Source: Rikenellaceae bacterium (GTDB taxonomy: Bacteria; Bacteroidota; Bacteroidia; Bacteroidales; Rikenellaceae). From it: a DNA stretch of 64,000 nt. The position numbers were made by a program, and so were the translations under genes. The notes beneath the pieces were generated by a model, which was not told where the DNA came from, made no database searches, and was given only the letters and a program-made list of their open reading frames with translations. Shown one piece after another: positions 10,358 to 19,304 of the stretch (positions within the stretch are counted from its first letter, which is position 1; the number at the start of each line of letters is the position of its first letter). The stretch covers positions 1-64,000 of the forward strand of contig SUZD01000007.1 in assembly GCA_015060105.1 (NCBI GenBank), given 5' to 3'.

Positions 10358-11566
10358 TCATAATTGTGGTAGTAGAACAATAAGAAGAAGGATTATTATG
10401 ATTATTATTATCACCCACTGCCTAGTTTTCCTTATAGGCTCCTCCTCCGCTATTCCCTCACATTTTCTGTTATACTCATCACATTTTCTGTTATACTCAT
10501 CATACCACTTGTTATAATCTTCACATTTCCTATTATAATCTTCACATTTGCTTATGTACTCGTCCCATTTTTCGCCAACCAATTGTATTATATATTCATT
10601 GTCATATCCTTGTTGAGCTAATTTTTCTATTTCTTCCTCCAACAATTGGCGTTCTTCTTTCAATTGTTCTGCCTCTTCATTCAATAGTTCGACTGCATCA
10701 TCCATTAGTTCTGCTTCATCATCCAATTTCATTATTTCTTCCAATAATTGCCCGCGGAGAGTATTTGTCTCTTGCCTAATTTCTTCTCGCATCAATTCTC
10801 TTGTTTCCTCCTTTATTTTCTTGTCTTTTTCCTTTAATTTCCTTGTTTCTTCCTCCCAATTCCAACCATTCTCCTCCATTTTTTGGAATACATCCTCCAT
10901 TTCTCTTTCTACTTGCTCCAACGCTCCAGTATTTCCATCTTCCTCAAATTGATTGCGTAAAGCATCCAGTCGTCTTAATTCTTCCAACAATTTTTTGCAA
11001 TATTCCTCGGCTTCGATTTTTCTTCGACGTTCCTCCTCTGCTTTTCTGGCACGCTCCTCTTCTGCTTCCTTTTGGCGTCTTTGCTCCAATTGTATGCGTT
11101 CTTCCTCCGCTTTTCTGGCACGCTCTGCGCGCTCCTTCTCAATGCGAATTTGCTCAGCTTTAATACGTTCTTCTTCCGCTTTTTTTTGCTGCTCGGCTAT
11201 ATATTCATCCGCATTAACTCCACAGCTATTACAAAAGGAGTATTGAGAAGAGTATTTGTTATGGCATTTGGGACATTCTGTATAAAGTTTTAATCCACAT
11301 GAAGGGCAGAATTTCGATTCCGAAGGAATGGCATTAGCACATTTATAGCAAATAACAAAACCTGAGCTGGGCGGAGTAGCCTCATTGGGTTGGGTATTAT
11401 TTGTAGACAATGCACGAGGAGCGTTGTTGGGTACGGATTCGATGGTGCTTTTTGCATCACTGACATCATAGCCCGTATAGTTACCCAAGCCCACTACTTT
11501 ATCAATTTTACAATATTGGCAAAAATCACCATTGCCAAATTCCCTATAGCATTTCTTACATATCAT
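10358..11566 (-). CDS. Double zinc-ribbon protein with long charged coiled coil and C-terminal TM tail
   Basis: CKKCYREFGNGDFCQYC, CYKCANAIPSESKFCPSCG, CPKCHNKYSSQYSFCNSCG; Glu/Lys/Arg-rich coiled coil; C-terminal VIIIIIIILLLIVLLPQL. Confidence 0.85.
   Translation of the reverse strand: MICKKCYREFGNGDFCQYCKIDKVVGLGNYTGYDVSDAKSTIESVPNNAPRALSTNNTQPNEATPPSSGFVICYKCANAIPSESKFCPSCGLKLYTECPKCHNKYSSQYSFCNSCGVNADEYIAEQQKKAEEERIKAEQIRIEKERAERARKAEEERIQLEQRRQKEAEEERARKAEEERRRKIEAEEYCKKLLEELRRLDALRNQFEEDGNTGALEQVEREMEDVFQKMEENGWNWEEETRKLKEKDKKIKEETRELMREEIRQETNTLRGQLLEEIMKLDDEAELMDDAVELLNEEAEQLKEERQLLEEEIEKLAQQGYDNEYIIQLVGEKWDEYISKCEDYNRKCEDYNKWYDEYNRKCDEYNRKCEGIAEEEPIRKTRQWVIIIIIIILLLIVLLPQL
10458..10562 (-). 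repeat. 21-bp tandem repeat (about 5 units) encoding heptads such as DYNRKCE / EYNRKCD
   Basis: tcacattttctgttatactca repeated exactly twice followed by diverged 21-bp units, in frame within the zinc-ribbon CDS. Confidence 0.85.
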
Positions 11567-11580
11567 AAATCAAACTGTTA

Positions 11581-11979
11581 TCAATTAAGCACTCCTCCAA
11601 ATTCCATAAAATCACGAATGCGCCAATCAACACGACATCCGCTTCTACTATCCTCTATTATTAGTGTATCCCAATGAAGTACAAACATTCGTCTTACCAA
11701 GGCCTTATCATAGAGGATAACTCGTCCAAGCATCAACACCGCATCCAATGGAACTTCGCAACCAGCTTGTATTTTGATAACTAACCCACTCGCAATGATA
11801 GGAGCCGATAATTCGTGACGATATTCAGACTTTCCGATGCATGTTTCTGCTTCGAATAACGCACCTATGGTCAAATTCTGAAAACTACGCGATGCTAGCA
11901 TATTAAATTCCGAAATAAAACGCCGCCGTTCTGCAGAATCTTTTACAAAAAATTCTATAATTTTGTTATACCAACTCAT
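11581..11979 (-). CDS. Hypothetical protein, likely co-transcribed with the downstream zinc-ribbon gene
   Basis: ORF MSWYNKIIEFFVKDSAERRRFISEF...; 14 bp gap to the 10358..11566 CDS on same strand; start could be 11991. Confidence 0.6.
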   Translation of the reverse strand: MSWYNKIIEFFVKDSAERRRFISEFNMLASRSFQNLTIGALFEAETCIGKSEYRHELSAPIIASGLVIKIQAGCEVPLDAVLMLGRVILYDKALVRRMFVLHWDTLIIEDSRSGCRVDWRIRDFMEFGGVLN

Positions 11980-12043
11980 AGAGTGAAACATTATAATTAC
12001 AAAGTTAGAAAAAAACGACAATTATCCAATACATAAATAGATT

Positions 12044-12241
12044 ATGAATAATTACATTTATCAAGTCATGTCTTTAAATAACAGATATATGACCATTCCT
12101 GAAATAGTAGATTCGGTGAAAAAAAACTTTGGTATAACATTGACATATAATAAAGTATATTATTATCTTAACAAATATCCATATTTGTATGATAGACTTC
12201 TTATGAATTATCGACAGTATAAGTATGGAGTATTAAAATAA
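12044..12241 (+). CDS. Small hypothetical protein (possible winged-helix-like)
   Basis: 65 aa ORF; MSLNNRYMTIPEIVDSVKKNFGITLTYNKVYYYLNKYP reads like a small HTH, not certain. Confidence 0.4.
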   Translation: MNNYIYQVMSLNNRYMTIPEIVDSVKKNFGITLTYNKVYYYLNKYPYLYDRLLMNYRQYKYGVLK

Positions 12242-12427
12242 ATACCATAATACTATTCAAAACAATATAGGATATGACAAACAGTTTTAACAAATATCTA
12301 ACACATTCTAAAAGGGAAGTGTATACTTCTTGTTTATTGTCATGCATTTAATATCAAAGCCATAAATAAATTCAAATATATTAAAATTAAAACACTAATT
12401 AAATTTGCTCAAATTAAAATATATCGC

Positions 12428-12435
12428 TATCTTTG
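12428..12435 (+). promoter_or_regulatory. Bacteroidota-type -7 element TATCTTTG
   Basis: TATCTTTG 31 bp upstream of recombinase remnant start. Confidence 0.5.
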
Positions 12436-12466
12436 CATTAAGAAAATAAGTTAAAATATTAAAACC

Positions 12467-12754
12467 ATGACAAAGGTAGTGATATACGCAAGGGTGAGTA
12501 CCAAAACTCAAGACTATGACAGGTAGTTGGTGGAATTGAGGGAATATGCTCGCAAAATGGAGTATGAGGTGGTGGCAGAGTTTACCGAGAAAATCCAAAA
12601 TTTACTCTTCCCGAGCGGAATTTTGTGGGATAAAGAAAAAGGCAATTATCGAACCTTTGATGAAAATAAGGCCTTGGTTATAATTGATAGATTATCAGGG
12701 AATTACAAAAATAAAAAAAAGAGGAAAATTCTTTCGAAAATTCCTCTTCGGTAA
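12467..12754 (+). pseudogene. Serine recombinase/resolvase remnant: N-terminal catalytic start with in-frame TAG, joined to a C-terminal tail-like segment
   Basis: MTKVVIYARVSTKTQDYDR*LVELREYARKMEYEVVAEFTEKI = resolvase N-terminus (YARVST, catalytic Ser); TAG at 12524-12526; continues NLLFPSGILWDKEKGNYRTFDENKALVIIDRLSGNYKNKKK. Confidence 0.85.
12712..12750 (-). terminator. Rho-independent terminator downstream of tRNA-Leu(UAG)
   Basis: Minus-strand hairpin gaggaatttt-cgaa-agaattttcctc followed by T-run. Confidence 0.65.
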
Positions 12755-12759
12755 ATTTG

Positions 12760-12841
12760 TGCGGATAAAGGGACTCGAACCCCCACGCCTCTCGGCATCA
12801 GATCCTAAGTCTGACGTGGCTACCAATTACACCATATCCGC
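12760..12841 (-). tRNA. tRNA-Leu (anticodon UAG)
   Basis: Reverse strand GCGGATATGGTGTAATTGGTAGCCACGTCAGACTTAGGATCTGATGCCGAGAGGCGTGGGGGTTCGAGTCCCTTTATCCGCA; cloverleaf with variable arm; anticodon loop CTTAGGA. Confidence 0.95.
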
Positions 12842-12893
12842 ATCGTTAGGAGTTGCAAATATAGGGCTTTTTTGCGATTTTTCAAATTTAATG

Positions 12894-13832
12894 CTAAAAA
12901 TGAGTAAATCCACGCCACGACGGAGTGATAGGAACTCCATTTTCGTACCAAGCGATAGTGCCCGTTTCGGCGCGGACAATACGGCCGACAGCGGTTAGTG
13001 GTGTGGAAAACTTATCGACAAACTCTTTACGAATACTCTCGAAAGCCTCAGCGCTTATTGTCATCAGCAGTTCGTAGTCCTCGCCACCGCAGACCGCATT
13101 CTCGACGCCATAAGGTGCGGGAATACGCTCAACCTCAATTTCGGCAGCAACCTCGGAGGCTCGCAATATATGGCACAAATCCGATGCAAGACCGTCACTC
13201 AAATCCATCATCGCGTGCACCTCGCAGTGTGTACCAAGCCAAGCACCCTCATTGATGCGCGGAGTAGGGCGTTTGTGTAATATTGCCGCATCGGAGGTGG
13301 TATTGCTATTGAGTATGTCGCGGAGTCCTTGTGTCGAGATACCGAGTTGGCCGCTTACGGCGATGATGTCGCCCTCTTGTGCTGCACAACGGCGTTTTAT
13401 ATTGGCGTTTGCGCCTTGGCCTATGGCCGTTACATTTATGGCGATGCCCGATTTTGAGGCTGTGGTGTCGCCACCAATCAACGCAACGCCATATTGCTCC
13501 GAGAGTGCGCGATATCCCTCCATAAAGCGTTGTGCCCATTCGCCTGTGCACTCCTGGGGTAACGAAATCGAGAGTAGGGTTGCTATTGGGCGAACTCCCA
13601 TTGAGGCTACATCGCTCAAATTAACGGCCAGCGATTTATATCCCAACTCCTCGGGCGTGCAACTTTGGCGAAGAAAGTGTACGTCCTCAATCAGCATATC
13701 GGTCGTGATAACCAAAGACTGTTCGCCAGAGATGGGTATAATGGCGCAATCGTCGCCGATACCTTCGATAGTGGTGTCGCCAATGCCTTCAAACGATGTT
13801 TTTATGGCCTCGATGAAATCAAATTCGCCCAT
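12894..13832 (-). CDS. thiL: Thiamine-phosphate kinase
   Basis: GIGDDCAIIPISGEQSLVITTDMLIEDVHFLR...GGDTTASK...MMDLSDGLASDL. Confidence 0.93.
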   Translation of the reverse strand: MGEFDFIEAIKTSFEGIGDTTIEGIGDDCAIIPISGEQSLVITTDMLIEDVHFLRQSCTPEELGYKSLAVNLSDVASMGVRPIATLLSISLPQECTGEWAQRFMEGYRALSEQYGVALIGGDTTASKSGIAINVTAIGQGANANIKRRCAAQEGDIIAVSGQLGISTQGLRDILNSNTTSDAAILHKRPTPRINEGAWLGTHCEVHAMMDLSDGLASDLCHILRASEVAAEIEVERIPAPYGVENAVCGGEDYELLMTISAEAFESIRKEFVDKFSTPLTAVGRIVRAETGTIAWYENGVPITPSWRGFTHF

Positions 13833-13912
13833 TGAACTGAAACTTTTTGTACAAAAATACGAAAAAATCCGAGAAGCGTTGTATTTTTGTGCATAATAGA
13901 ATCATAATACTT

Positions 13913-14335
13913 ATGAAAATTCTGATTGTGAATGGCCCAAATCTGAATTTGTTGGGTCTGCGTGAGCCTTCGATTTATGGAGATACATCGTTTGAGGGGT
14001 ATCTCGAAAATGTGCTACGCCCGTGGAGTGATGGCCGTTGTACGTTGGATTACTATCAGTCTAATGTAGAGGGCGAACTTATCAATGCTCTGCATGGTGC
14101 TATTGGCCAATACGATGGTATCGTAATCAATGCGGGCGCATATACACACACTTCGGTTGCGTTGGCTGACGCTATCAAGGCGATTGGTCTGCCTGTGGTG
14201 GAGGTGCATATCTCGAATGTGTGCAAACGCGAGGAGTTTCGTCATACATCATACTTGACACCTGTTTGTGTCGGTGCAATTATGGGCTTTGGAATGGACT
14301 CTTATCGTTTGGGAGTCGAGGCGTTGCTCAAATAG
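13913..14335 (+). CDS. aroQ: 3-dehydroquinate dehydratase, type II
   Basis: MKILIVNGPNLNLLGLREPSIYG...YQSNVEGELINALH...INAGAYTHTSVALADAI...EVHISNV. Confidence 0.95.
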   Translation: MKILIVNGPNLNLLGLREPSIYGDTSFEGYLENVLRPWSDGRCTLDYYQSNVEGELINALHGAIGQYDGIVINAGAYTHTSVALADAIKAIGLPVVEVHISNVCKREEFRHTSYLTPVCVGAIMGFGMDSYRLGVEALLK

Positions 14336-14343
14336 GGTAGAGT

Positions 14344-15771
14344 GTGGAACTGCGCGGAAAGGTCATAAGCGGCTTTGGTTGGACGGCTGTCGAGAAATTG
14401 AGTTCTGCTCTTTTTCAGATAGTCGTTTCGATTATTGTCATCAATCACATCGTACCCGATGATACGATGATGGTGGCTATTGTCGCGGCTATAATCGCAG
14501 TTCTTAATACATTTGTAGATAGCGGATTTTCGCAGACACTTATACGAAAACTTGAAGCAACCGAGAGGGACTTTTCATCGGTCTTTTTCTTCAATATGAG
14601 CATTGCGCTTGTGTTATATGTTGTGCTGGTATTGTTGAGTGGACCGATAGCTCGACTTTACGAAGTGCCGATGTTGGCCGAGATATGTCCCGTGATGTTT
14701 TTGCTGATACCAATAAATGCGTTGTGTATCATTCAGCAAGTAATTCTCTATCGTCGTTTTGATTTTCGTCGTACTTCGGGAGTAAACCTTGGCTCCAATG
14801 TGGCGGGAGGTTTGACCGCAGTGGCTATGGCTGTGGCTGGTTGGGGTGTTTGGGCTCTTGTGGCTCAACGGTTGGTGACATTATGTGTTAAGGCTGCGGT
14901 CTTGTGGTTTTCGACGGGCTGGCGACCTCGCATCAGAGAGTTCTCGAAGGCATCTATTTCGGGAATGTATCGTTTTAGTAGTAAATTATTTGTGACCGAT
15001 TTAATAAACAATACCTATAATAACCTTCCAACGTTGTTTATGGGTAAACTCTTTCAAGCCGACTTGGGTTTTTATAATCAGGCTCAAAAGTTGAAAGATA
15101 CGCCCGTTGTAGCAATTACCAATACTGTTAATAGTGTTGGTTTGCCCGCATTGTCTAATTTGTCGAGCGAAAAATATACCGAGGGTCTGCGTAAACTGAC
15201 ACAGATGTTGTCATTTGCCATTTGGCCCGTCATGGTGGGGCTGATTGCAACGGCAAACGATATTTTCGAACTACTTATCAAGCCGATTTGGCACCCCGCA
15301 ATTCCACTGTTTCAGGTGCTGTGTGTAATGGGGATGTTTTCGCCATTGGCTGTGCTGTTTAATAACTCGATGAAAGCGCGTAGTGACGGCTCGGTGATAG
15401 TACGTATCGAAGTGGCTAAAAAGTTGGTAGTCACAGCCGTATTGGCGCTAACTATACCTTTTGGTGCGATGACTATCGCTTGCGGACAAGTGGCTGTTGC
15501 GCTGTTTGATATGTGTATCAACTTTGGGGCTAATCGTTGCTATTCGGGCTATGGGTGGAAGACGTTTGTTGCAGATGTACTGCCCGTTTTGGCAGTTGTA
15601 TTGCTGATGTATATGGCGGTTTGGAGTGTGGATTGTGCGCTACTGCAATGGTCGGTAGGTGCGCGCCTTGCGCTCAAAATCGTTGTCGGCGTTGTTGTTT
15701 ATATTGCATTGTCTTGGGGCTTTAATCTTGCGCAATGGCGAGAAGTGGTGCAGACTCTCTCAAAACGATAA
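14344..15771 (+). CDS. Oligosaccharide flippase family (Wzx-like) membrane protein
   Basis: SGFGWTAVEKLSSALFQIVVSIIVINHIVPDD...; multi-TM polysaccharide biosynthesis protein; GTG start. Confidence 0.85.
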   Translation: MELRGKVISGFGWTAVEKLSSALFQIVVSIIVINHIVPDDTMMVAIVAAIIAVLNTFVDSGFSQTLIRKLEATERDFSSVFFFNMSIALVLYVVLVLLSGPIARLYEVPMLAEICPVMFLLIPINALCIIQQVILYRRFDFRRTSGVNLGSNVAGGLTAVAMAVAGWGVWALVAQRLVTLCVKAAVLWFSTGWRPRIREFSKASISGMYRFSSKLFVTDLINNTYNNLPTLFMGKLFQADLGFYNQAQKLKDTPVVAITNTVNSVGLPALSNLSSEKYTEGLRKLTQMLSFAIWPVMVGLIATANDIFELLIKPIWHPAIPLFQVLCVMGMFSPLAVLFNNSMKARSDGSVIVRIEVAKKLVVTAVLALTIPFGAMTIACGQVAVALFDMCINFGANRCYSGYGWKTFVADVLPVLAVVLLMYMAVWSVDCALLQWSVGARLALKIVVGVVVYIALSWGFNLAQWREVVQTLSKR

Positions 15772-15832
15772 ACTCTAACAGATAAACATAATAAAAAGTC
15801 CTGTTCCTTAGTTGCAGTGTTGTATAAATAAA

Positions 15833-15858
15833 AAATACGCCCCGGTGGAGGCGTATTT
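15833..15858. terminator. Bidirectional terminator between convergent genes
   Basis: AAATACGCC-CCGGTGGA-GGCGTATTT hairpin. Confidence 0.75.
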
Positions 15859-15887
15859 GATTTTGGTATAAATAGGGAATGTTGCTT

Positions 15888-16913
15888 TTATCCAATGGGA
15901 TTTATGTCACCCGTAATGCGATTGATGTATAGCAAGATGTCGTCACGCAGGCGTTTGTACAAGAAACAATCTTTGTAATTGGTATTGGTCAGCAGTAGAT
16001 TGCGAACACCGAGCTGGGTTGAATTATGATAATTCTCAAAGGCATTAAGTAGGGGAGTGCCACTTGCAGTCGAGGCATTGATACGACCCTTTTCGAGGTG
16101 TCGAAGTTTACTACAAATACTCTCCAAAATAGGGATTGTAACATTCTCAAACAGGGTGTGTCCCTGCATAAACAGATAGGTGTTCTCGGGGAATAGGTCG
16201 CGGGTTTTCATACGCTCGCCCTCGGCTGCAACCAATTTTATGAATTGGGGATATGTCCTCTCCAAAAACTCCAAACGTCGAGCCACCTTGCGTTCAACCC
16301 ATTCGAGCGTCGATTTACCCTGCGTTTCCAAATCAATATAGAGCACACGCACATCGTTCTTGAATGAGTCGAGTTTGTATAGTGTCAAATCATCGAGTTT
16401 TGCCGAATACACGTACCACAAAAAGACGGGGTATATAATTCGAGAGTACTGCTCAAACCACTCCTCAAAATCGAGTACGGGGGTGTCGTTCTTGGTCGCT
16501 TTGGTGCAGATGCTCCGTAGTCCCGGAGCATAGCACAATAGGTTTTCGATAGAGTAGGAGTAACTATGAAAAACATAGGGCGAATGGAGTACCTTATGTG
16601 ATTGAGTTGTCTGTCCGTCAAGCAGATAGTCGAAATCGCTATCCACGCATACAATACGCTCTTCGGAGGTTTGCGATAGCATATCGAGCAGAACTTTTTT
16701 GCCCTTTGCAAGGTCTTTGCGCGGGGCTACACTTATTTCGAATGTAAGTTTATCGGACTCGAATTCATCGAAAATATCACGCCAAAACGCCACATCGTCA
16801 TACCCCTCGACGTGTACGCGTATCAAGCGCTGTCCTTCGGCTATTGCAAGCCGATTGAGTGTTGGTTCCTCTTTGAGGTTGTATTTGGATAGTAGCGCCG
16901 AACGTCGTGACAT
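15888..16913 (-). CDS. DUF4435 domain-containing protein
   Basis: HVEGYDDVAFWRDIFDEFE...APRKDLAKGKKVLLDML...IVCVDSDFDYLL. Confidence 0.8.
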   Translation of the reverse strand: MSRRSALLSKYNLKEEPTLNRLAIAEGQRLIRVHVEGYDDVAFWRDIFDEFESDKLTFEISVAPRKDLAKGKKVLLDMLSQTSEERIVCVDSDFDYLLDGQTTQSHKVLHSPYVFHSYSYSIENLLCYAPGLRSICTKATKNDTPVLDFEEWFEQYSRIIYPVFLWYVYSAKLDDLTLYKLDSFKNDVRVLYIDLETQGKSTLEWVERKVARRLEFLERTYPQFIKLVAAEGERMKTRDLFPENTYLFMQGHTLFENVTIPILESICSKLRHLEKGRINASTASGTPLLNAFENYHNSTQLGVRNLLLTNTNYKDCFLYKRLRDDILLYINRITGDINPIG

Positions 16914-16919
16914 GGCTGT

Positions 16920-18944
16920 TTACTCTTCGATTTTCTTATAAACGCAAGCGGTACGGCAAACATTGTACACCTGCATAAAATGTTCGTCTTCGACGGGGGA
17001 TGTGAAGTGTTCGGCATTGTGGTCCATTCGTCCAAAACCACCAAACTCCTTATCGTCTGTCGAGAGAATAAGTTTGTATTTGCCCGGCTCGCGTACCTTT
17101 ATAATATAGTCATTGACAGAGGTCGAATGGTGCCAGTTGAATACAAAAATCAAATCTCTATGGCTAAACACAATAGTTTTGCAACCCTCGTCCATTTGCA
17201 GGCGATAGGGGTAGCCGTCAGCCAGCAGGTTATACTCGTTTTGGAGCGCAATCATAGCCTTATCAAAAGCCTCCAAGAAGTGGAAACGCAACTTTTTGTC
17301 TTTGGCCAACGACCATTGACGTCTGGCGTGAGCATAACTCCAATTATTGCCTTCGCGCGGGAAATCGATCCATTCGGGGTGGCCGAATTCGTTGCCCATG
17401 AAGGTTAGGTATGCATCGCCGCCTGCGGTCAGGGTTATCAATCTAATCATCTTATGCAGAGCCATACCTCGGTCGATAATCATATTCTCGCTATCGACGT
17501 CCATTGCGGTGTACATCTCTTTGTCCATCAGACGGAATGCAATAGTTTGGTCGCCCACCATTGCTTGGTCGTGGCTCTCGGCATAAGCAACGGTGTAAAC
17601 GCCCGGCAGACGATTGGTTAGTAAGTTCCACATCTCCCAAATATCCCACTCGTCGTCGCTCTGCTCTTTGAGAATCTTAATCCAATGGTCGGGGATAGCC
17701 ATACCCAGACGATAGTTGAAGCCTACACCTCCGTCCTCAATAGGGCATACCATACCGGGCATACCACTCACATCCTCGGCAATATTGACAGCATCGGGGC
17801 GCAACTCGTGTGTGAGTTTGTTGGCGAGTGTGAGGTAGCAAATAGCCTCCTCATCAACCTCGTCATTGAAGAACTTTTCGCGGCAGTCAAACTCGGTATA
17901 TCCTCGGTGTTTGTAAACCATCGAAGTCACACCATCGAAACGGAATCCGTCGAAATGGAACTCCTCAATCCAATATTTGATATTCGACAACAAGAAGTGA
18001 ATAACCTCGTGCTTGCCGTAGTCAAAAATGCGGCTATCCCAATATTGTTGATATCCCTCATCTCCGGGTTTCGAATATTGGTCATTGGAGCCATCAAGCT
18101 CATTAAGTCCCTCATTAAAGTTCTTGACAAAGTGAGCGTGTACCAAGTCCATAATCACACCTATACCCATCTTGTGAGCCGTGCGAATGAGCTCTTTGAG
18201 TTCCTCGGGCGTACCAAATCTCGACGATACAGCAAAGAAGTTGGCGACGTGATAACCAAAGCTACCATAGTAGGGGTGTTCGGCAACAGCCATAAGTTGA
18301 ATGGTGTTGTAACCCAACTCTTTGATATGCGGAAGAATCTTCTTGGTGAACTCTTTGAATGTACCAACACCCTCTTTCTCTTGCGCCATACCTACGTGAC
18401 TTTCGTAGATGAGCAATGAGCCTTGTTTGCTCATATCAAACTTATCTCCACGCCAATTAAAAGGCTTTTCGGGATTCCAGAATTGAGCGGTGAAGTTCTT
18501 GGTGTTTTCATCTTGCACTACGCGAGTCGCGTATGCCGGAATTCGATCGTACCAACCATTATGTCCGTGAACGTGAATTTTATATAGTGAGCCGTGCGTC
18601 AGGCGATAACTATACATCGCGTCTGGTAGAAAAATGCTCCAAACGCCGCCATCGCCCTTTTGTAGGCGCAATTCGGTTCGTTGCCAATTATTGAAGTCGC
18701 CGAACAGATAGACGTCTTGTGCCTTGGGTAACCACTCGCGAAACCACCAACCTTTGAGAGTCGTATCGTAGTGCCAACCGAAATAGTTATAACCGTTGGC
18801 CATATCGGTCAAGCGTCCACTTCCACCCGTAAGGCGTTTTAATGCAGCTTGGTAGTTGTCGTAACGGCGATTGATTACATCTTCGACGGGGGCGAGCCAC
18901 TCATCTCTCTCTACCATTGGTAGTGTTGTGCGTTTAGTGCTCAT
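16920..18944 (-). CDS. glgB: 1,4-alpha-glucan branching enzyme
   Basis: DVYLFGDFNNWQR, IYESHVGMAQE, YGSFGYHVANFFAVSSRFGTPEE, DGFRFDGVTSMVY, YAESHDQAMVGD, GNEFGHPEWIDFPREGN. Confidence 0.95.
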   Translation of the reverse strand: MSTKRTTLPMVERDEWLAPVEDVINRRYDNYQAALKRLTGGSGRLTDMANGYNYFGWHYDTTLKGWWFREWLPKAQDVYLFGDFNNWQRTELRLQKGDGGVWSIFLPDAMYSYRLTHGSLYKIHVHGHNGWYDRIPAYATRVVQDENTKNFTAQFWNPEKPFNWRGDKFDMSKQGSLLIYESHVGMAQEKEGVGTFKEFTKKILPHIKELGYNTIQLMAVAEHPYYGSFGYHVANFFAVSSRFGTPEELKELIRTAHKMGIGVIMDLVHAHFVKNFNEGLNELDGSNDQYSKPGDEGYQQYWDSRIFDYGKHEVIHFLLSNIKYWIEEFHFDGFRFDGVTSMVYKHRGYTEFDCREKFFNDEVDEEAICYLTLANKLTHELRPDAVNIAEDVSGMPGMVCPIEDGGVGFNYRLGMAIPDHWIKILKEQSDDEWDIWEMWNLLTNRLPGVYTVAYAESHDQAMVGDQTIAFRLMDKEMYTAMDVDSENMIIDRGMALHKMIRLITLTAGGDAYLTFMGNEFGHPEWIDFPREGNNWSYAHARRQWSLAKDKKLRFHFLEAFDKAMIALQNEYNLLADGYPYRLQMDEGCKTIVFSHRDLIFVFNWHHSTSVNDYIIKVREPGKYKLILSTDDKEFGGFGRMDHNAEHFTSPVEDEHFMQVYNVCRTACVYKKIEE

Positions 18945-19016
18945 AGTGGATATAATTTGATAACTACCTACAAATATACAAATAAAAAAGTATTCACGCA
19001 ATATGTGTGCAAACAA

Positions 19017-19052
19017 AAAAGGCTGTCCAGACATTGGGTCAGACAGCCTTTT
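19017..19052 (-). terminator. Terminator downstream of rpsU
   Basis: aaaaggctgtc...gacagcctttt hairpin with T-run on minus strand. Confidence 0.75.
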
Positions 19053-19072
19053 GTTAGGTATGTTCCGTAAAA

Positions 19073-19264
19073 CTACTCCTCGTCGCGGTGCATGTGCTCT
19101 ACGTAAACAGCGTGCATCATTGCGTCACGTTTAGCAATCGACGGTTTGGTGAAGTATTGACGGCGACGGAGCTCTTTAAGAACGCCGGTACGCTCGTATT
19201 TACGTTTGAATTTTTTAAGAGCGCGCTCGATGTTCTCGCCCTCTTTGATAGGCATGATAATCAT
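19073..19264 (-). CDS. rpsU: 30S ribosomal protein S21
   Basis: MIIMPIKEGENIERALKKFKRKYERTGVLKELRRRQYFTKPS. Confidence 0.95.
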   Translation of the reverse strand: MIIMPIKEGENIERALKKFKRKYERTGVLKELRRRQYFTKPSIAKRDAMMHAVYVEHMHRDEE

Positions 19265-19304
19265 AGTTGTAATTTTTTATAAAGTTAATTAAAATTCGAT
19301 TGGT

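Noticed and set aside
10458-10562. Short tandem repeats considered as a CRISPR-like array
   Set aside because: Units are contiguous 21-bp coding repeats without spacers, in frame with the heptad protein.
10801-11293. Forward ORFs antisense to the zinc-ribbon coiled coil (Phe/Leu/Ser-rich)
   Set aside because: Composition is the reverse complement of Glu/Lys-rich coiled-coil codons.
13252-13896. 214-aa forward ORF antisense to thiL
   Set aside because: Shadow ORF; thiL motifs are unambiguous.
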